Assembly (NCBI RefSeq): GCF_039909015.1 | Contig: NZ_CP150919.1 | Location: 6,548,501-6,612,500, forward strand | DNA from: Pseudomonas grandcourensis | GTDB lineage: Bacteria; Pseudomonadota; Gammaproteobacteria; Pseudomonadales; Pseudomonadaceae | Direction of reading: 5' to 3' | Length of the DNA stretch: 64,000 bases | In this document: in pieces, positions 1 through 8,260 of the stretch | Layout of the letters: every line of letters begins with the position of its first letter | How positions within the stretch are numbered: the stretch's first letter is position 1 | Notes under the pieces: model-generated | What the model saw: only the letters and a program-made list of their open reading frames with translations | Database searches by the model: none | Told to the model about the DNA's origin: nothing | Program-made: the position numbers and the translations under genes

Positions 1-282
1 CAGCGCACGCCATTGCTTGATCGCAAGGTAAACCAGATACGCCACGCCAAACCATTTGATGGCGTAGAACGCCGTGGCCGAAGCCGTGAGAATGGCGCCG
101 ACACCGGCACCGACGATGGCGATCTGCAAAGCCAGGCCCAGTTGCAGGCCCAGGGCGTTCCAGTAGCCGCGCCAGAAACCGTATTGCAGGCCGCTGGACA
201 TCGACGCAATGGCTCCGGCACCGGGGGACAGGCTGATCACCCAGCAGGCGGCAAAAAACGCCAGCCATGTTTGAAGCTCCAT
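1..282 (-). CDS. LysE/RhtB-family amino-acid exporter, N-terminal part
   Basis: This is the first 94 codons of a gene that runs off the left edge. The protein starts MELQTWLAFFAACWVISLSP and continues with the Pro-Gly-Ala stretch near residue 20 that is typical of the N-terminus of LysE/RhtB exporters. At least two hydrophobic segments follow (about residues 5-25 and 42-65). Members pump amino acids or homoserine lactone-like compounds out across the inner membrane. The ATG at 282 has an AGGTG element just upstream. The substrate cannot be told from this fragment. The family call is fairly safe from the N-terminal pattern alone. Confidence 0.75.
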   Translation of the reverse strand, partial: MELQTWLAFFAACWVISLSPGAGAIASMSSGLQYGFWRGYWNALGLQLGLALQIAIVGAGVGAILTASATAFYAIKWFGVAYLVYLAIKQWRAL

Positions 283-400
283 TGCACACCTCGACTCAGA
301 CTCGTGACAGACGTCTAAGCTAATGCGGCTTTGGGCCGATGACTACCGATTTTTTGCAGGACATGGCGACGGCCGACCAGCGTTTACAGCGGCGACCCCC

Positions 401-493
401 TTCGCGAGCAGGCTCGCTCCCACATTGGCTCTCAGGCGCTCACAAAATTTGCGTCCACTGAAGATCAACTGTGGGAGCGAGCCTGCTCGCGAA
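401..493. repeat. REPIN (two inverted REP sequences)
   Basis: A left arm (ttcgcgagcaggctcgctcc, 401-420, continuing to 423) is mirrored by a right arm (gtgggagcgagcctgctcgc, 471-490, continuing to 493). They are separated by about 47 bases. This is the common Pseudomonas REP sequence in REPIN arrangement, lying between the exporter and the MscS gene. The remainder of the gap (283-518) shows no gene. Confidence 0.85.
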
Positions 494-518
494 AGCAATC
501 TGTCAGGCAACAGAAGGC

Positions 519-1100
519 TTACTTTTCAAACCCGCTGGAAGGAAACACATCCGTCCCGCGCCAGCGCCGTACCGAACGCTGGAAGAACAAACTGTTGGGC
601 ACCTGCACCATGGCGCTGCCAGTGCCGAGTTCTTCGGCCTCGACCAGCGTGGTGTAAAGAAGATTGATCGCCACCACCCGGCCTTTGACGCCGGGCTTGT
701 CGGTGGTGTCCACCAACTCGACCACGTCACCGATGCGAAACGGGCCGACGGTAAAGATCAGGATCGCGCACAGCAGGTTCGAGAGCACGCTCCATATGGC
801 GAAAAACGCCACCGCCGCGACTGCGACGAAACCGGACAACGCGGTCCAGAGCACCGTGGCCGAGACACCGAGTCGCTCCAGGACGAAAATCAGCGCGCTG
901 CCCATGATCAGCCAGCGCAATCCGCCCCGCAGCGGCATCATCAGCTGCGGCGGGAACGGGTAGCGCTCACCGAGGCGGGTCAGGCCTTTGGCGACGAAGC
1001 GCTGGGTGAAGTAGCCGGCGAGCAGGATCAGCAGGATTTGCACGCCAAGCCAGATCGGCTCGGCCCACACCGCTGGCAGCGGCAGCTTGAAGGCGTCCAT
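519..1100 (-). CDS. Small MscS-type mechanosensitive channel
   Basis: The 193-residue protein has three or so hydrophobic segments. A glycine/alanine-rich third helix (about residues 85-110) leads into a beta domain with the MscS pattern FRIGDVVEL (about residues 118-126). MscS channels open under membrane tension and release solutes on osmotic downshift. It is shorter than E. coli MscS (286) and ends soon after the beta domain, so the C-terminal cage is missing, as in many short YbdG/YnaI-like or stand-alone MscS proteins. I chose the ATG at 1100 because it overlaps the stop of the upstream ABC-F gene in a TGATG junction, implying translational coupling. A longer frame upstream lies inside the ABC-F gene. 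Confidence 0.85.
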   Translation of the reverse strand: MDAFKLPLPAVWAEPIWLGVQILLILLAGYFTQRFVAKGLTRLGERYPFPPQLMMPLRGGLRWLIMGSALIFVLERLGVSATVLWTALSGFVAVAAVAFFAIWSVLSNLLCAILIFTVGPFRIGDVVELVDTTDKPGVKGRVVAINLLYTTLVEAEELGTGSAMVQVPNSLFFQRSVRRWRGTDVFPSSGFEK

Positions 1101-3010
1101 CAGGACAGTGCCTCCAGCTCCGCCTGCATGCTTTCCAGCAATTCCAGGGCGTCCATCCACGCTTCTTCCAGCTCCGCCTCGCGCACCTTCAGCCTGGCCT
1201 GTTCGGCCAGCAGATCACGCAATTCGTTCTTGCGCGCCTGCTCGTAGATGTCGCTGTCGCCGAGGCTGGTATCGACCTTCGCCAGCTTTTCGTGGAGCTT
1301 GCCGAGTTCGGCTTCGAGCTTGTCAGCCTCGCGCTTGTGCGGTGCCAGTTGCTCGCGCAACGCAGCAGCGGCCTGACGCTGGGCTTTCTTGTCGGTCTTG
1401 TCCGGGTTGACCGGCGTGTTGCTGACCGGGGCGTTGCGCTGGCGATACTCCACCAGCCAGCGGGTGTAGTCCTCCAGATCGCCGTCGAACTCTTCGACCT
1501 TGCCGTCCGCCACCAGATAGAAATTGTCGGTAGTGCTTTTGAGCAAGTGGCGATCGTGAGAGACCACCAATACCGCACCACTGAATTCCTGCAGGGCCAT
1601 GGTCAGCGCCAGACGCATTTCCAGGTCCAGGTGGTTGGTCGGTTCGTCGAGCAGCAACAGGTTCGGTCTATCCCAGGCGATCAAGGCCAACGCCAGGCGT
1701 GCCTTCTCGCCACCGGAGAAATTCAGTACCGGCTCGTCGATTCGCGCGCCACGGAAGTCGAAACCGCCGAGGAAGTCGCGCAGGGTCTGCTCGCGCTCGG
1801 TCGGCGCCAGGCGCTGCAAGTGCAGCAACGGGCTGGCCTTGGAGTCCAGCGAGTCCAGCTGATGCTGGGCGAAGTAACCAACGACGGTGTTCTCGCCACG
1901 GGTCAAGCGGCCAGCCAATGGCGACAGCTCACCGGCAAGGTTCTTGATCAGGGTCGATTTACCGGCGCCGTTCGGGCCGAGCAGACCGATCCGCGCACCC
2001 GGGGTCAGTTGCAGCTTGACCTTCTCCAGCACAGCTATGTCGCCGTAACCCAGGCGGGCATCGGACAGGTCGATCAGCGGGCTGGAAATTTTCTGCGATT
2101 CACGGAAAACGAAATCGAACGGCGAATCGACGTGGGCAGCGGTCAGCTCTTCCATCCGCTCCAGAGCCTTGATCCGACTCTGGGCCTGACGGGCCTTGGT
2201 GGCCTGGGCCTTGAAGCGGGCGATGTAGCTTTCCATGTGCGCACGTTGCACCTGCTGCTTCTCGTACGCCTGCTGTTGCTGGGCCAGGCGTTCGGCACGA
2301 GCGCGCTCGAAGGCGCTGTAGCCACCGCGGTACAGGGTGATCTTGCGCTGATCGACGTGGGCTATGTGGTCGACCACGGCATCGAGGAAATCCCGGTCGT
2401 GGGAGATCAACATCAAGGTGCCGGGATAACTCTTGAGCCACTCTTCGAGCCAGATGATGGCGTCGAGGTCGAGGTGGTTGGTCGGTTCGTCGAGCAGCAA
2501 CAGGTCCGATGGGCACATCAAGGCTTGCGCCAGGTTCAGGCGCATCCGCCAGCCACCGGAGAAATCCCCGACCTGACGATCCATCTGTTCGTTGGTGAAC
2601 CCAAGGCCGGCCAGCAACTTGCGCGCCCGGGCGTCGGCGGTGTAACCGTCGGCGCTGTCGAGTTCCGAGTGCAGGCGGGCCTGAGCGGCACCGTCATGGG
2701 CCGCTTCGGCTACCGCCAGGTCGCGTTGCACCTGGCGCAGGCGCAGGTCGCCATCGAGCACGTAGTCGACCGCCAGACGTTCGAGGGTGTCGACCTCCTG
2801 GCGCATGTGGGCGATACGCCAGTCGGCCGGCAGGAAGCAATCACCCGAGTCCGGGTGCAGTTCGCCCCGAAGCAAGGCGAACAGGCTCGATTTGCCGGCG
2901 CCGTTGGCACCGATGAGGCCGGCTTTCTGGCCGGCGTGCAGCGTCAGCTCGGCGTCTTCTAGCAGACGTTGCGGGCCACGCTGTAAAGTCAGGTTCTGAA
3001 GTCGAATCAT
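1100..3010 (-). CDS. yheS: ABC-F family ATPase, YheS type
   Basis: This 636-residue soluble protein has two ABC cassettes and no membrane segments. Each cassette shows a Walker A (GANGAGKS, then GPNGAGKS), a signature (FSGGW, then FSGGE) and a Walker B followed by LLLLDEPTNHLD. That double arrangement defines ABC-F proteins, which act on the ribosome rather than transport. The length and the charged C-terminal coiled coil (about residues 530-636) match YheS (637 residues in E. coli) better than EttA or Uup. YheS is thought to relieve ribosome stalling. The start MIRLQNLTLQ at 3010 is where homology begins; eleven upstream in-frame codons look unrelated. It is followed without a gap by the mechanosensitive channel. 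Confidence 0.92.
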   Translation of the reverse strand: MIRLQNLTLQRGPQRLLEDAELTLHAGQKAGLIGANGAGKSSLFALLRGELHPDSGDCFLPADWRIAHMRQEVDTLERLAVDYVLDGDLRLRQVQRDLAVAEAAHDGAAQARLHSELDSADGYTADARARKLLAGLGFTNEQMDRQVGDFSGGWRMRLNLAQALMCPSDLLLLDEPTNHLDLDAIIWLEEWLKSYPGTLMLISHDRDFLDAVVDHIAHVDQRKITLYRGGYSAFERARAERLAQQQQAYEKQQVQRAHMESYIARFKAQATKARQAQSRIKALERMEELTAAHVDSPFDFVFRESQKISSPLIDLSDARLGYGDIAVLEKVKLQLTPGARIGLLGPNGAGKSTLIKNLAGELSPLAGRLTRGENTVVGYFAQHQLDSLDSKASPLLHLQRLAPTEREQTLRDFLGGFDFRGARIDEPVLNFSGGEKARLALALIAWDRPNLLLLDEPTNHLDLEMRLALTMALQEFSGAVLVVSHDRHLLKSTTDNFYLVADGKVEEFDGDLEDYTRWLVEYRQRNAPVSNTPVNPDKTDKKAQRQAAAALREQLAPHKREADKLEAELGKLHEKLAKVDTSLGDSDIYEQARKNELRDLLAEQARLKVREAELEEAWMDALELLESMQAELEALS

Positions 3011-3060
3011 AATGGCGGCGGAGTCTACCAGCTTCGCTCGCAACTGGCGCGAGTAGCACT

Positions 3061-3525
3061 ATGTCCTCTGACCTGTGGAGCTTTTCCCTGACCACTTACG
3101 CCCGCCCGGGCGTTGAGCAGGCGTGCCTGCAATTGCAGTCGGCGGGAGTCAATGTGTGCCTGTTGCTGTGTGGTGCGTGGTTGGGACAGCGAGGGGTGGC
3201 CTGCGATGAGCAGCGCTTGCAGCAACTACGCAGCGTGGCCGTAGCCTGGGACACCGATGTCGTGCGGCCGTTACGCGCCTTGCGCACACAGTGGAAAGCC
3301 GCGGCCACGCAAGACGCCGATTTGCATACCTTGCGTGAACAAGTGAAGGCACTGGAGCTGGAAGCCGAACGGCATCTGTTGTTGCGGCTGGAGAGAGCGG
3401 CGCAGAGTTGGCCGCAAAATACCGAGACCGATCTATCGGCCTGGCTGGAAGGTGCGGCGGCTGAGGCCGCCCACCTGCACCGCGACGCGCTGCATCAGCT
3501 GCGCGTCGCGGTAACCGGCACTTAG
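3061..3525 (+). CDS. TIGR02444 family protein (DUF2390)
   Basis: The 154-residue cytoplasmic protein starts MSSDLWSFSLTTYARPGVEQ. It has the family hallmarks: an N-terminal W-x-F-S-x-x-x-Y motif, the LLLCGAWLG stretch, and an all-helical remainder. Function is unknown in the family. The gene is divergent from the ABC-F gene (about 50 bases between starts, so promoters overlap). It is convergent with algP: its TAG at 3523-3525 overlaps the algP stop. Confidence 0.85.
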   Translation: MSSDLWSFSLTTYARPGVEQACLQLQSAGVNVCLLLCGAWLGQRGVACDEQRLQQLRSVAVAWDTDVVRPLRALRTQWKAAATQDADLHTLREQVKALELEAERHLLLRLERAAQSWPQNTETDLSAWLEGAAAEAAHLHRDALHQLRVAVTGT

Positions 3526-4652
3526 GAAGCGCTGGCTGGGGTGGTTACAACACTCGAAGTTGCGGCAGGCGTTAGCGCTGGCGCAGCTGTTGAGGTAGTT
3601 GCTGCCGGAGCAGGTGCTGCTGGCGCAGCCGGAGCGGCTGGCTTGGCAACCGGTGCGGTGGCTGGCTTGGCGGCAACCGGTTTTTTCACTGCAGGCTTGG
3701 CCGCTGGTTTTGCAGCGGGTTTTGCAGCAGCCGGCTTGGCGGCGACTGGCTTGGCAGCGGCTGGCTTGGCGGCAACGGCTGGTTTAGCTGCAGCTGGTTT
3801 AGCAGCAGGTTTAGCAGCCGCTTTTACAGCAGGTTTTGCCGCTGGTTTAGCTGCCGGTTTGGCTGCCGGTTTTGCAGCGACAGGTTTTGCAGCCGGCTTG
3901 GCAGCAGGTTTCGCCGCAGCAGTGCGGGCAGCTGGTTTAGCGGCCGGTTTTACAGCTGGTTTTGCAGCTGGTTTTGCGGCGGCGGTTTTAGCCACAGCTG
4001 GTTTGGCAGCCGCAGTTTTTGCAGCGGCAGGACGTGCAGCAGCAGGACGTGCAGCGGCAGGTTTGGCAGCCGTGGTTTTAGCCGCTGGTTTTGCGGCACT
4101 GGCAGCAGCCGGTTTTCTCGCAGCAGGTTTAGCAGCAGGTTTAGCTGCGGCAGTTTTAGCGGCTGGCTTGGCAGCAGCAGGCTTGGCCGGTGCTTTTGCA
4201 GCAGCCGGTTTGGCAGCGGCTTTCTTCGCAGGTGCCGCAGCAGGTTTGGCCGCGCGCAGGGACAACACCTTGCCGACAGCCTCTTGTACACGACCGACGC
4301 CCTGGGCCAGTTTCAGGCTTTCCTGAGCATCGCGCTTGAGTTGCAGAATGTAGCCGCGGGTTTCCGATTGACGATCCTTGAGGGCATCGAGCAGCTCCTC
4401 AAGATCGGCCACTACGCCCTTGGCCTTGGCTTGTGCCTTGGCTTTTCCGGCCGCCGCAGCGTCCTGCAATTTGGTGCGGGACTTGTGCAGTTTTTCTTGC
4501 GCTTTTCCGCGCTGCTTTTCCAGTTTGGCGAGCAATTTTTCAGCATCAGCCAAGGCTTCGGAACAAGCGGTTTCCAGATGCTCGAGCAGGCTGCTCGAGA
4601 GTTGTTGGAGCAAGTGCAACGGAGTGTTTACTGGCTTCTTGGTGGCCGACAT
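3522..4652 (-). CDS. algP: AlgP (AlgR3), histone H1-like DNA-binding regulator
   Basis: The 376-residue protein has a helical N-terminal part of about 130 residues (MSATKKPVNTPLHLLQQLSS onward), rich in charged heptad-like sequence. A long low-complexity tail follows, built from KPAA/KPAAA repeats (about residues 135-330), ending in a Pro/Ala/Thr stretch. This architecture is that of AlgP of P. aeruginosa, a histone-like positive regulator of alginate genes that coats DNA through its lysine repeats. Synteny with algQ, dsbB and the hem-algR locus agrees. The ATG at 4652 is preceded by AGGAGG. The repeat tract is prone to length change, so the exact length may vary between isolates. Confidence 0.93.
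   Translation of the reverse strand: MSATKKPVNTPLHLLQQLSSSLLEHLETACSEALADAEKLLAKLEKQRGKAQEKLHKSRTKLQDAAAAGKAKAQAKAKGVVADLEELLDALKDRQSETRGYILQLKRDAQESLKLAQGVGRVQEAVGKVLSLRAAKPAAAPAKKAAAKPAAAKAPAKPAAAKPAAKTAAAKPAAKPAARKPAAASAAKPAAKTTAAKPAAARPAAARPAAAKTAAAKPAVAKTAAAKPAAKPAVKPAAKPAARTAAAKPAAKPAAKPVAAKPAAKPAAKPAAKPAVKAAAKPAAKPAAAKPAVAAKPAAAKPVAAKPAAAKPAAKPAAKPAVKKPVAAKPATAPVAKPAAPAAPAAPAPAATTSTAAPALTPAATSSVVTTPASAS
3690..4200 (-). repeat. Degenerate tandem repeat encoding KPAA units in algP
   Basis: About 500 bases consist of imperfect 12-15 base units encoding Lys-Pro-Ala-Ala(-Ala). On the plus strand the units read as variations of gcagcaggttta and ggcagcgggttt. Codon choice is varied among copies, which limits but does not abolish slippage. 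Confidence 0.85.
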
Positions 4653-4844
4653 GGTTTACCTCCTGGCTGAAGTGAGTGCGGCTCATACTAGACCTCTGCT
4701 GCAACCGCCGCTAGGGCATGTTGACACTATCGAAAGCGCTGCGTTGCAAAGGATTGAAAAACTTCTGCCTCGGCGCAAAAGCAGTTCACCGTTGCGCGCA
4801 TTCTCGCTGGCATAATCGCCCGCAATTCAGGTCGGAGAGAGCTC

Positions 4845-5510
4845 ATGTCGCGCTACCTTTTTTTATCGCTGTGCGTGTTTTTTTCTGTGGCCCAGGCCGG
4901 CGAAAAAACGCAGGAAAATGAAGCCCGTGATCTCGCTTACAGCCTGGGTGCAAGCCTTGGCGAACGCTTGCGCCAGGAGGCTCCCGACCTGCAGCTCCAG
5001 GCACTGATCGAAGGATTGCAGCAGGCCTATCAGGGCAAACCACTGGCGCTGAAGGACGAGCAGATCCAACAGATATTGGCCGAGCATGAGGCCCGGATCG
5101 CCATGCAGTCAGACGAGCCGCAAAGCGAAATGGCACTGGAAAAGGAACAGCGTTTTCTCGCCACGGAAAAAGCCAGACCCGGCGTTCGCGAACTGGATGA
5201 TGGTGTGTTGCTGACCGAGTTGACGCCAGGCACTGGCGCCAAGGCCGGACCGAACGGCAAAGTGCAGGTGCTGTACATCGGTCGTTTGCCCGACGGTACG
5301 GTGTTCGATCAGAACAGTCAGCCGCAATGGTTCAGTCTCGACAGCGTGATCGCCGGATGGCGTAGCGCGCTGCAAAACATGCCGGTTGGGGCGAAATGGC
5401 GACTGGTGATTCCATCGGCTCAAGCCTATGGCGCCGACGGTGCCGGTGACGTGATCGCTCCGTTCACTCCACTGGTGTTCGAAGTCGAATTGCGCGGCGC
5501 CACCAGCTGA
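4845..5510 (+). CDS. Secreted FKBP-type peptidyl-prolyl cis-trans isomerase
   Basis: The 221-residue protein has a signal peptide (MSRYLFLSLCVFFSVAQA, cleaved before Gly19). A helical FKBP dimerisation domain follows (about residues 25-110), then one FKBP catalytic domain (about 125-218) with VQVLYIGRLPDGTVFD and the C-terminal PFTPLVFEVEL strand. It should fold proline-containing proteins in the periplasm, like FkpA/FklB/Mip. The start has a GGAGAGAG ribosome site. It is divergent from algP and followed by a strong hairpin. Residues around the pocket look conserved, so an active enzyme is likely. Confidence 0.9.
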   Translation: MSRYLFLSLCVFFSVAQAGEKTQENEARDLAYSLGASLGERLRQEAPDLQLQALIEGLQQAYQGKPLALKDEQIQQILAEHEARIAMQSDEPQSEMALEKEQRFLATEKARPGVRELDDGVLLTELTPGTGAKAGPNGKVQVLYIGRLPDGTVFDQNSQPQWFSLDSVIAGWRSALQNMPVGAKWRLVIPSAQAYGADGAGDVIAPFTPLVFEVELRGATS

Positions 5511-5523
5511 CAACGCAAACGAA

Positions 5524-5549
5524 AAACGGCGTGCCTTGGCACGCCGTTT
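5524..5549. terminator. Bidirectional rho-independent terminator
   Basis: A 12-base perfect inverted repeat (aaacggcgtgcc / ggcacgccgttt) with a very short loop and flanking A and T runs lies between the convergent FKBP and algQ genes. It can serve both. Confidence 0.85.
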
Positions 5550-5570
5550 CGAGATCTTGCAGAAAGAGCT

Positions 5571-6029
5571 TCAGGCCTGAACCGAATCAGTTTCCTTGTG
5601 GGCGGTGTGCAGCACTTCGATCAGACAGTCTTCCAGCTCAAAGCGCTCATGCAACAGGCCGCCGAGTGTCTGGAACTCTTCGGCAACACACTTTCCTGCA
5701 TCACACAGGTCATTGAAGGCGAGCAGCTTTTCGGTGATGACGTCGATACGCGGGTAGATCGTCTCGGCGAGTTCCAGGCCACGCTGGTCGTTGAAGGCCT
5801 TGGCCTCCCCCGTCAGCTGCTCGTAGATCTCGAAGTGCCCGGCCGATACATAATCGACCAGCACGCCGCAGAATTCCTGCAAGGGCTTGCGGTTCTCGCC
5901 CAACGCCTCAGGCTTTGCGCCGAGAGCGTCATAGGCCCCGATCAGTTCGTGTCGTTCCTGCAACCAGCGATCGATCAGCAGGTGCACTCCGCCCCAGCGT
6001 TCCTGAGCATTCTGACAACTTTCGAGCAT
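5571..6029 (-). CDS. algQ: AlgQ/Rsd family anti-sigma-70 regulator
   Basis: The 152-residue all-helical protein starts [20 protein letters not shown]. AlgQ and Rsd bind the housekeeping sigma factor region 4 and shift RNA polymerase toward alternative sigma factors; in P. aeruginosa AlgQ also affects alginate and pyoverdine. The sequence shows the family's RWG...IDRWL N-terminus and the [23 protein letters not shown] core, including the Cys-x(n)-Asp-Tyr-x-Ser-x-Gly-His-Phe pattern. I chose the ATG at 6029, preceded by a GAGAGA purine tract; a longer upstream frame is not protein-like. The neighbouring algP and dsbB match the P. aeruginosa order. Confidence 0.93.
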   Translation of the reverse strand: MLESCQNAQERWGGVHLLIDRWLQERHELIGAYDALGAKPEALGENRKPLQEFCGVLVDYVSAGHFEIYEQLTGEAKAFNDQRGLELAETIYPRIDVITEKLLAFNDLCDAGKCVAEEFQTLGGLLHERFELEDCLIEVLHTAHKETDSVQA

Positions 6030-6206
6030 GGTGATCTCTCTTCCCTTGTGGGTCAGCTGCTCTATGCCCGCTCGCCTCTTGTAACGTCGGTGGGCGGTCA
6101 GGCAGAGCGTCATCGAGCAACATAATTCCAATGACACGTGCGGGCCAGATTATGCCCGCACGACACTGGCTTCAAGGTACGCAGGCGATAAAGTTCATAC
6201 AAGTGT

Positions 6207-6758
6207 TTAATCGCCTGCAAAGGCCCGGTGCGACGACTCGCCGCTGAGTGGTCGCTGATAGCTGGTCCAGACCAGTCGCAGCGCCTGGTAAACGGCCAGA
6301 ATCATCATCGCGACGAAGAACAGCAGGCTCCACTCGGTGAGACTCAGATCGAACAGCGTCCAGGAAATTTCCACACAATCGGCAGCGCCCTTGAACATCT
6401 GCTGTACGACCGATAGCCACGGCGAATGGGCCGACAGGTCCGCCAGATGCGTCGAGCACGCTGCTGCCTGTTCCGCCGGAAGGCTTTGCAGCAGGACTTG
6501 TCGCCACGCCGTGACAGTGCCGGCCAGGCTGCAACAAAGACTGAGCAGCCAATACAGAACGTTACCGATGCGGCCGGGGCCATGGACCGAAGCCATCAGG
6601 CAGATGCCGGTAAGGAGCGCCAGGCAACCCCGCTGAACGAGACATAAGCCACAAGGTCGCAGGCCGACTGCATATTCCAGGTAGTAGGAAACGCCCATCG
6701 CCAGGGCACCCGCAATGAAAGCCATGAAAAACAAGGAGCGTGAGCAGGCCAAAGACAT
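6207..6758 (-). CDS. dsbB: Disulfide bond formation protein DsbB
   Basis: The 183-residue inner-membrane protein has four hydrophobic segments. It carries the two redox pairs of DsbB: Cys36-Gly-Leu-Cys39 in the first periplasmic loop and Cys101/Cys128 in the second. DsbB reoxidises the periplasmic dithiol oxidase DsbA and passes electrons to quinone. The loop between the second pair is long, as in the Pseudomonas DsbB/DsbH type. The start at 6758 has GGAA seven bases upstream; an upstream in-frame start lacks this. The tail after the fourth helix is short and hydrophilic. Confidence 0.9.
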   Translation of the reverse strand: MSLACSRSLFFMAFIAGALAMGVSYYLEYAVGLRPCGLCLVQRGCLALLTGICLMASVHGPGRIGNVLYWLLSLCCSLAGTVTAWRQVLLQSLPAEQAAACSTHLADLSAHSPWLSVVQQMFKGAADCVEISWTLFDLSLTEWSLLFFVAMMILAVYQALRLVWTSYQRPLSGESSHRAFAGD

Positions 6759-6950
6759 AGCTTTTCCGTAAAAGTAGTGACAGACCATTACGGTAGAGGA
6801 AAGCGCGACAGCCTTTCAAGGCAAGTGCCCACAGAGACTTCAGCGCAGGAGTAGGGAAATCCCGACGCAGGTGAGAGGATAAAATGTAGTCCCCTGTAGG
6901 ACTTTGCCTGCGACGAAATTTTGCGACTGAATTTCAACCCGTCATCGCAC

Positions 6951-7011
6951 TGCGGCGAGGGCGATTGCTCCCTCGCCGCAGGTCATCGCTCAGGCGCCGG
7001 AGCCCGGCGCC
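6951..7011. repeat. REP-like palindrome plus second hairpin downstream of hemY
   Basis: An 11-base perfect inverted repeat (tgcggcgaggg at 6951-6961 and ccctcgccgca at 6970-6980) is followed by a second hairpin (ggcgccgg / ccggcgcc, 6993-7011). Neither has a run of T, so they look like REP-type elements. They may stabilise the 3' end of the hem transcript. The rest of the 6759-7021 gap holds no gene that I can see. Confidence 0.6.
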
Positions 7012-7021
7012 AGCGAACGGG

Positions 7022-8260
7022 TCAAGCGCGGACTGGCACTGGCAGAGGGGCCGCGAGCAAGCGTTCATCCAACAACCCCAGGCCTTCCTGAAACAGCTGG
7101 TTGCTGCGCTCGGCATCGCCCATTTGCGCCAGCAAGCGTGCCAGCTCCGCACAGGCTTCCGGATTGCGTTGTATACGCAGGCTGCTTTCCAGATAGTCCC
7201 GGGCCTTGCCCCACAAGCTGTTTTGCAGGCATAGACGACCCAGTGTCAGCAGCAGGCCCGGATCGGTCGGATGGTCCTTGAGCCAGCCTTCGGCGGCCTG
7301 CAACTGGCGGGTAGGATCATTGCCGCGAACCAGTCCGTAGAGTCGTGCCAGATGACTGTCGTAGCTGCGTTTGAGCGCGGTGCGCAGCACTTCTTCGGCC
7401 TCGACCTGAGCCCCCAGTTGCCGCAACTGCTCGGCATACGCCAGCACCAGTTGCGGCTCCTGACGTTGTGCCGAAGTCAGTTGTTGCCAGGCACGTTCCA
7501 GCGATTGCTTCCCTACCGTTCCGTCTTCTTCCCGTTGCGCCGCCAGGGACAGGTTCGCCCCCCAGGCCCGACGCTCCAGCTCGGCGAGTTCGGCCGCCGG
7601 CAGGATTTTGTCCTTGCGCAGTTCCGGCAGCAGGCGAATCACTGCCGACCAGTCACCACGCTGTAGAAGCAGGCGCTGCAACTGACGCAGGGTCTGAGCG
7701 TTATGAGGATGGCGTTCACGCATGGCTTGCAGGGTGGCGAGGGCACCGTCGGTATCACCGCGATCGGTCTGCAACTGGGCGTGGCTCAAGGCGATCGCCA
7801 ACTCGGCCTGAGGCTGACGCTCCAGGGCGCGCTCCAGCAAGTTGTCGCTTTCTTCGTAATTGCCGAGTTCGTTCGCGGCACGGGCAGCGCCGAGGTAGTA
7901 AAGCAGCGGCTGGCGTTCGGCTTCGGCAGCCCGATGCAAGTGCCGTTGCGCGCTGGCCCAGCGACCCTCGGCCAAGTCCAACTGACCGTGTTCGATCGCC
8001 ACCTGCACCCGACGGCTGCGGTTACGCCGTGACCATGGGTTGACCACGCCACTGGAAGCCATCACCAGTTCGACCAGCGATTTGATGCCCCAGATCACCA
8101 GCCAGAGCACAGCCATCAGCGCCAAGGTAGCCCACAGGCTCGACTCATAGCGGAAGGTCTTGTAGGCAATCAGCACATAGCCGGAGTGTTCGGCAATCGC
8201 CAGCCCCAGCGCAGCGGCAGCGGCGATCACGAGGAACACGATCACATAGAGGCGTCTCAT
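7022..8260 (-). CDS. hemY: HemY, TPR membrane protein of the haem operon
   Basis: The 412-residue protein has two N-terminal membrane helices (about residues 5-25 and 42-62), the HemY_N domain, and then a series of TPR-like helical repeats to the end (for example LLYYLGAARAANELGNYEES). This is the proteobacterial HemY, unrelated to the Bacillus oxidase of that name. It may help late haem synthesis or act as a scaffold; its exact role is unsettled. Its ATG overlaps the hemX stop by four bases, so it is the last gene of hemC-hemD-hemX-hemY. Length is typical. Confidence 0.92.
   Translation of the reverse strand: MRRLYVIVFLVIAAAAALGLAIAEHSGYVLIAYKTFRYESSLWATLALMAVLWLVIWGIKSLVELVMASSGVVNPWSRRNRSRRVQVAIEHGQLDLAEGRWASAQRHLHRAAEAERQPLLYYLGAARAANELGNYEESDNLLERALERQPQAELAIALSHAQLQTDRGDTDGALATLQAMRERHPHNAQTLRQLQRLLLQRGDWSAVIRLLPELRKDKILPAAELAELERRAWGANLSLAAQREEDGTVGKQSLERAWQQLTSAQRQEPQLVLAYAEQLRQLGAQVEAEEVLRTALKRSYDSHLARLYGLVRGNDPTRQLQAAEGWLKDHPTDPGLLLTLGRLCLQNSLWGKARDYLESSLRIQRNPEACAELARLLAQMGDAERSNQLFQEGLGLLDERLLAAPLPVPVRA

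Noticed and set aside
3690..4200. CRISPR-like repetitive array
   Set aside because: The repeats are contiguous KPAA codons within algP, with no spacers.
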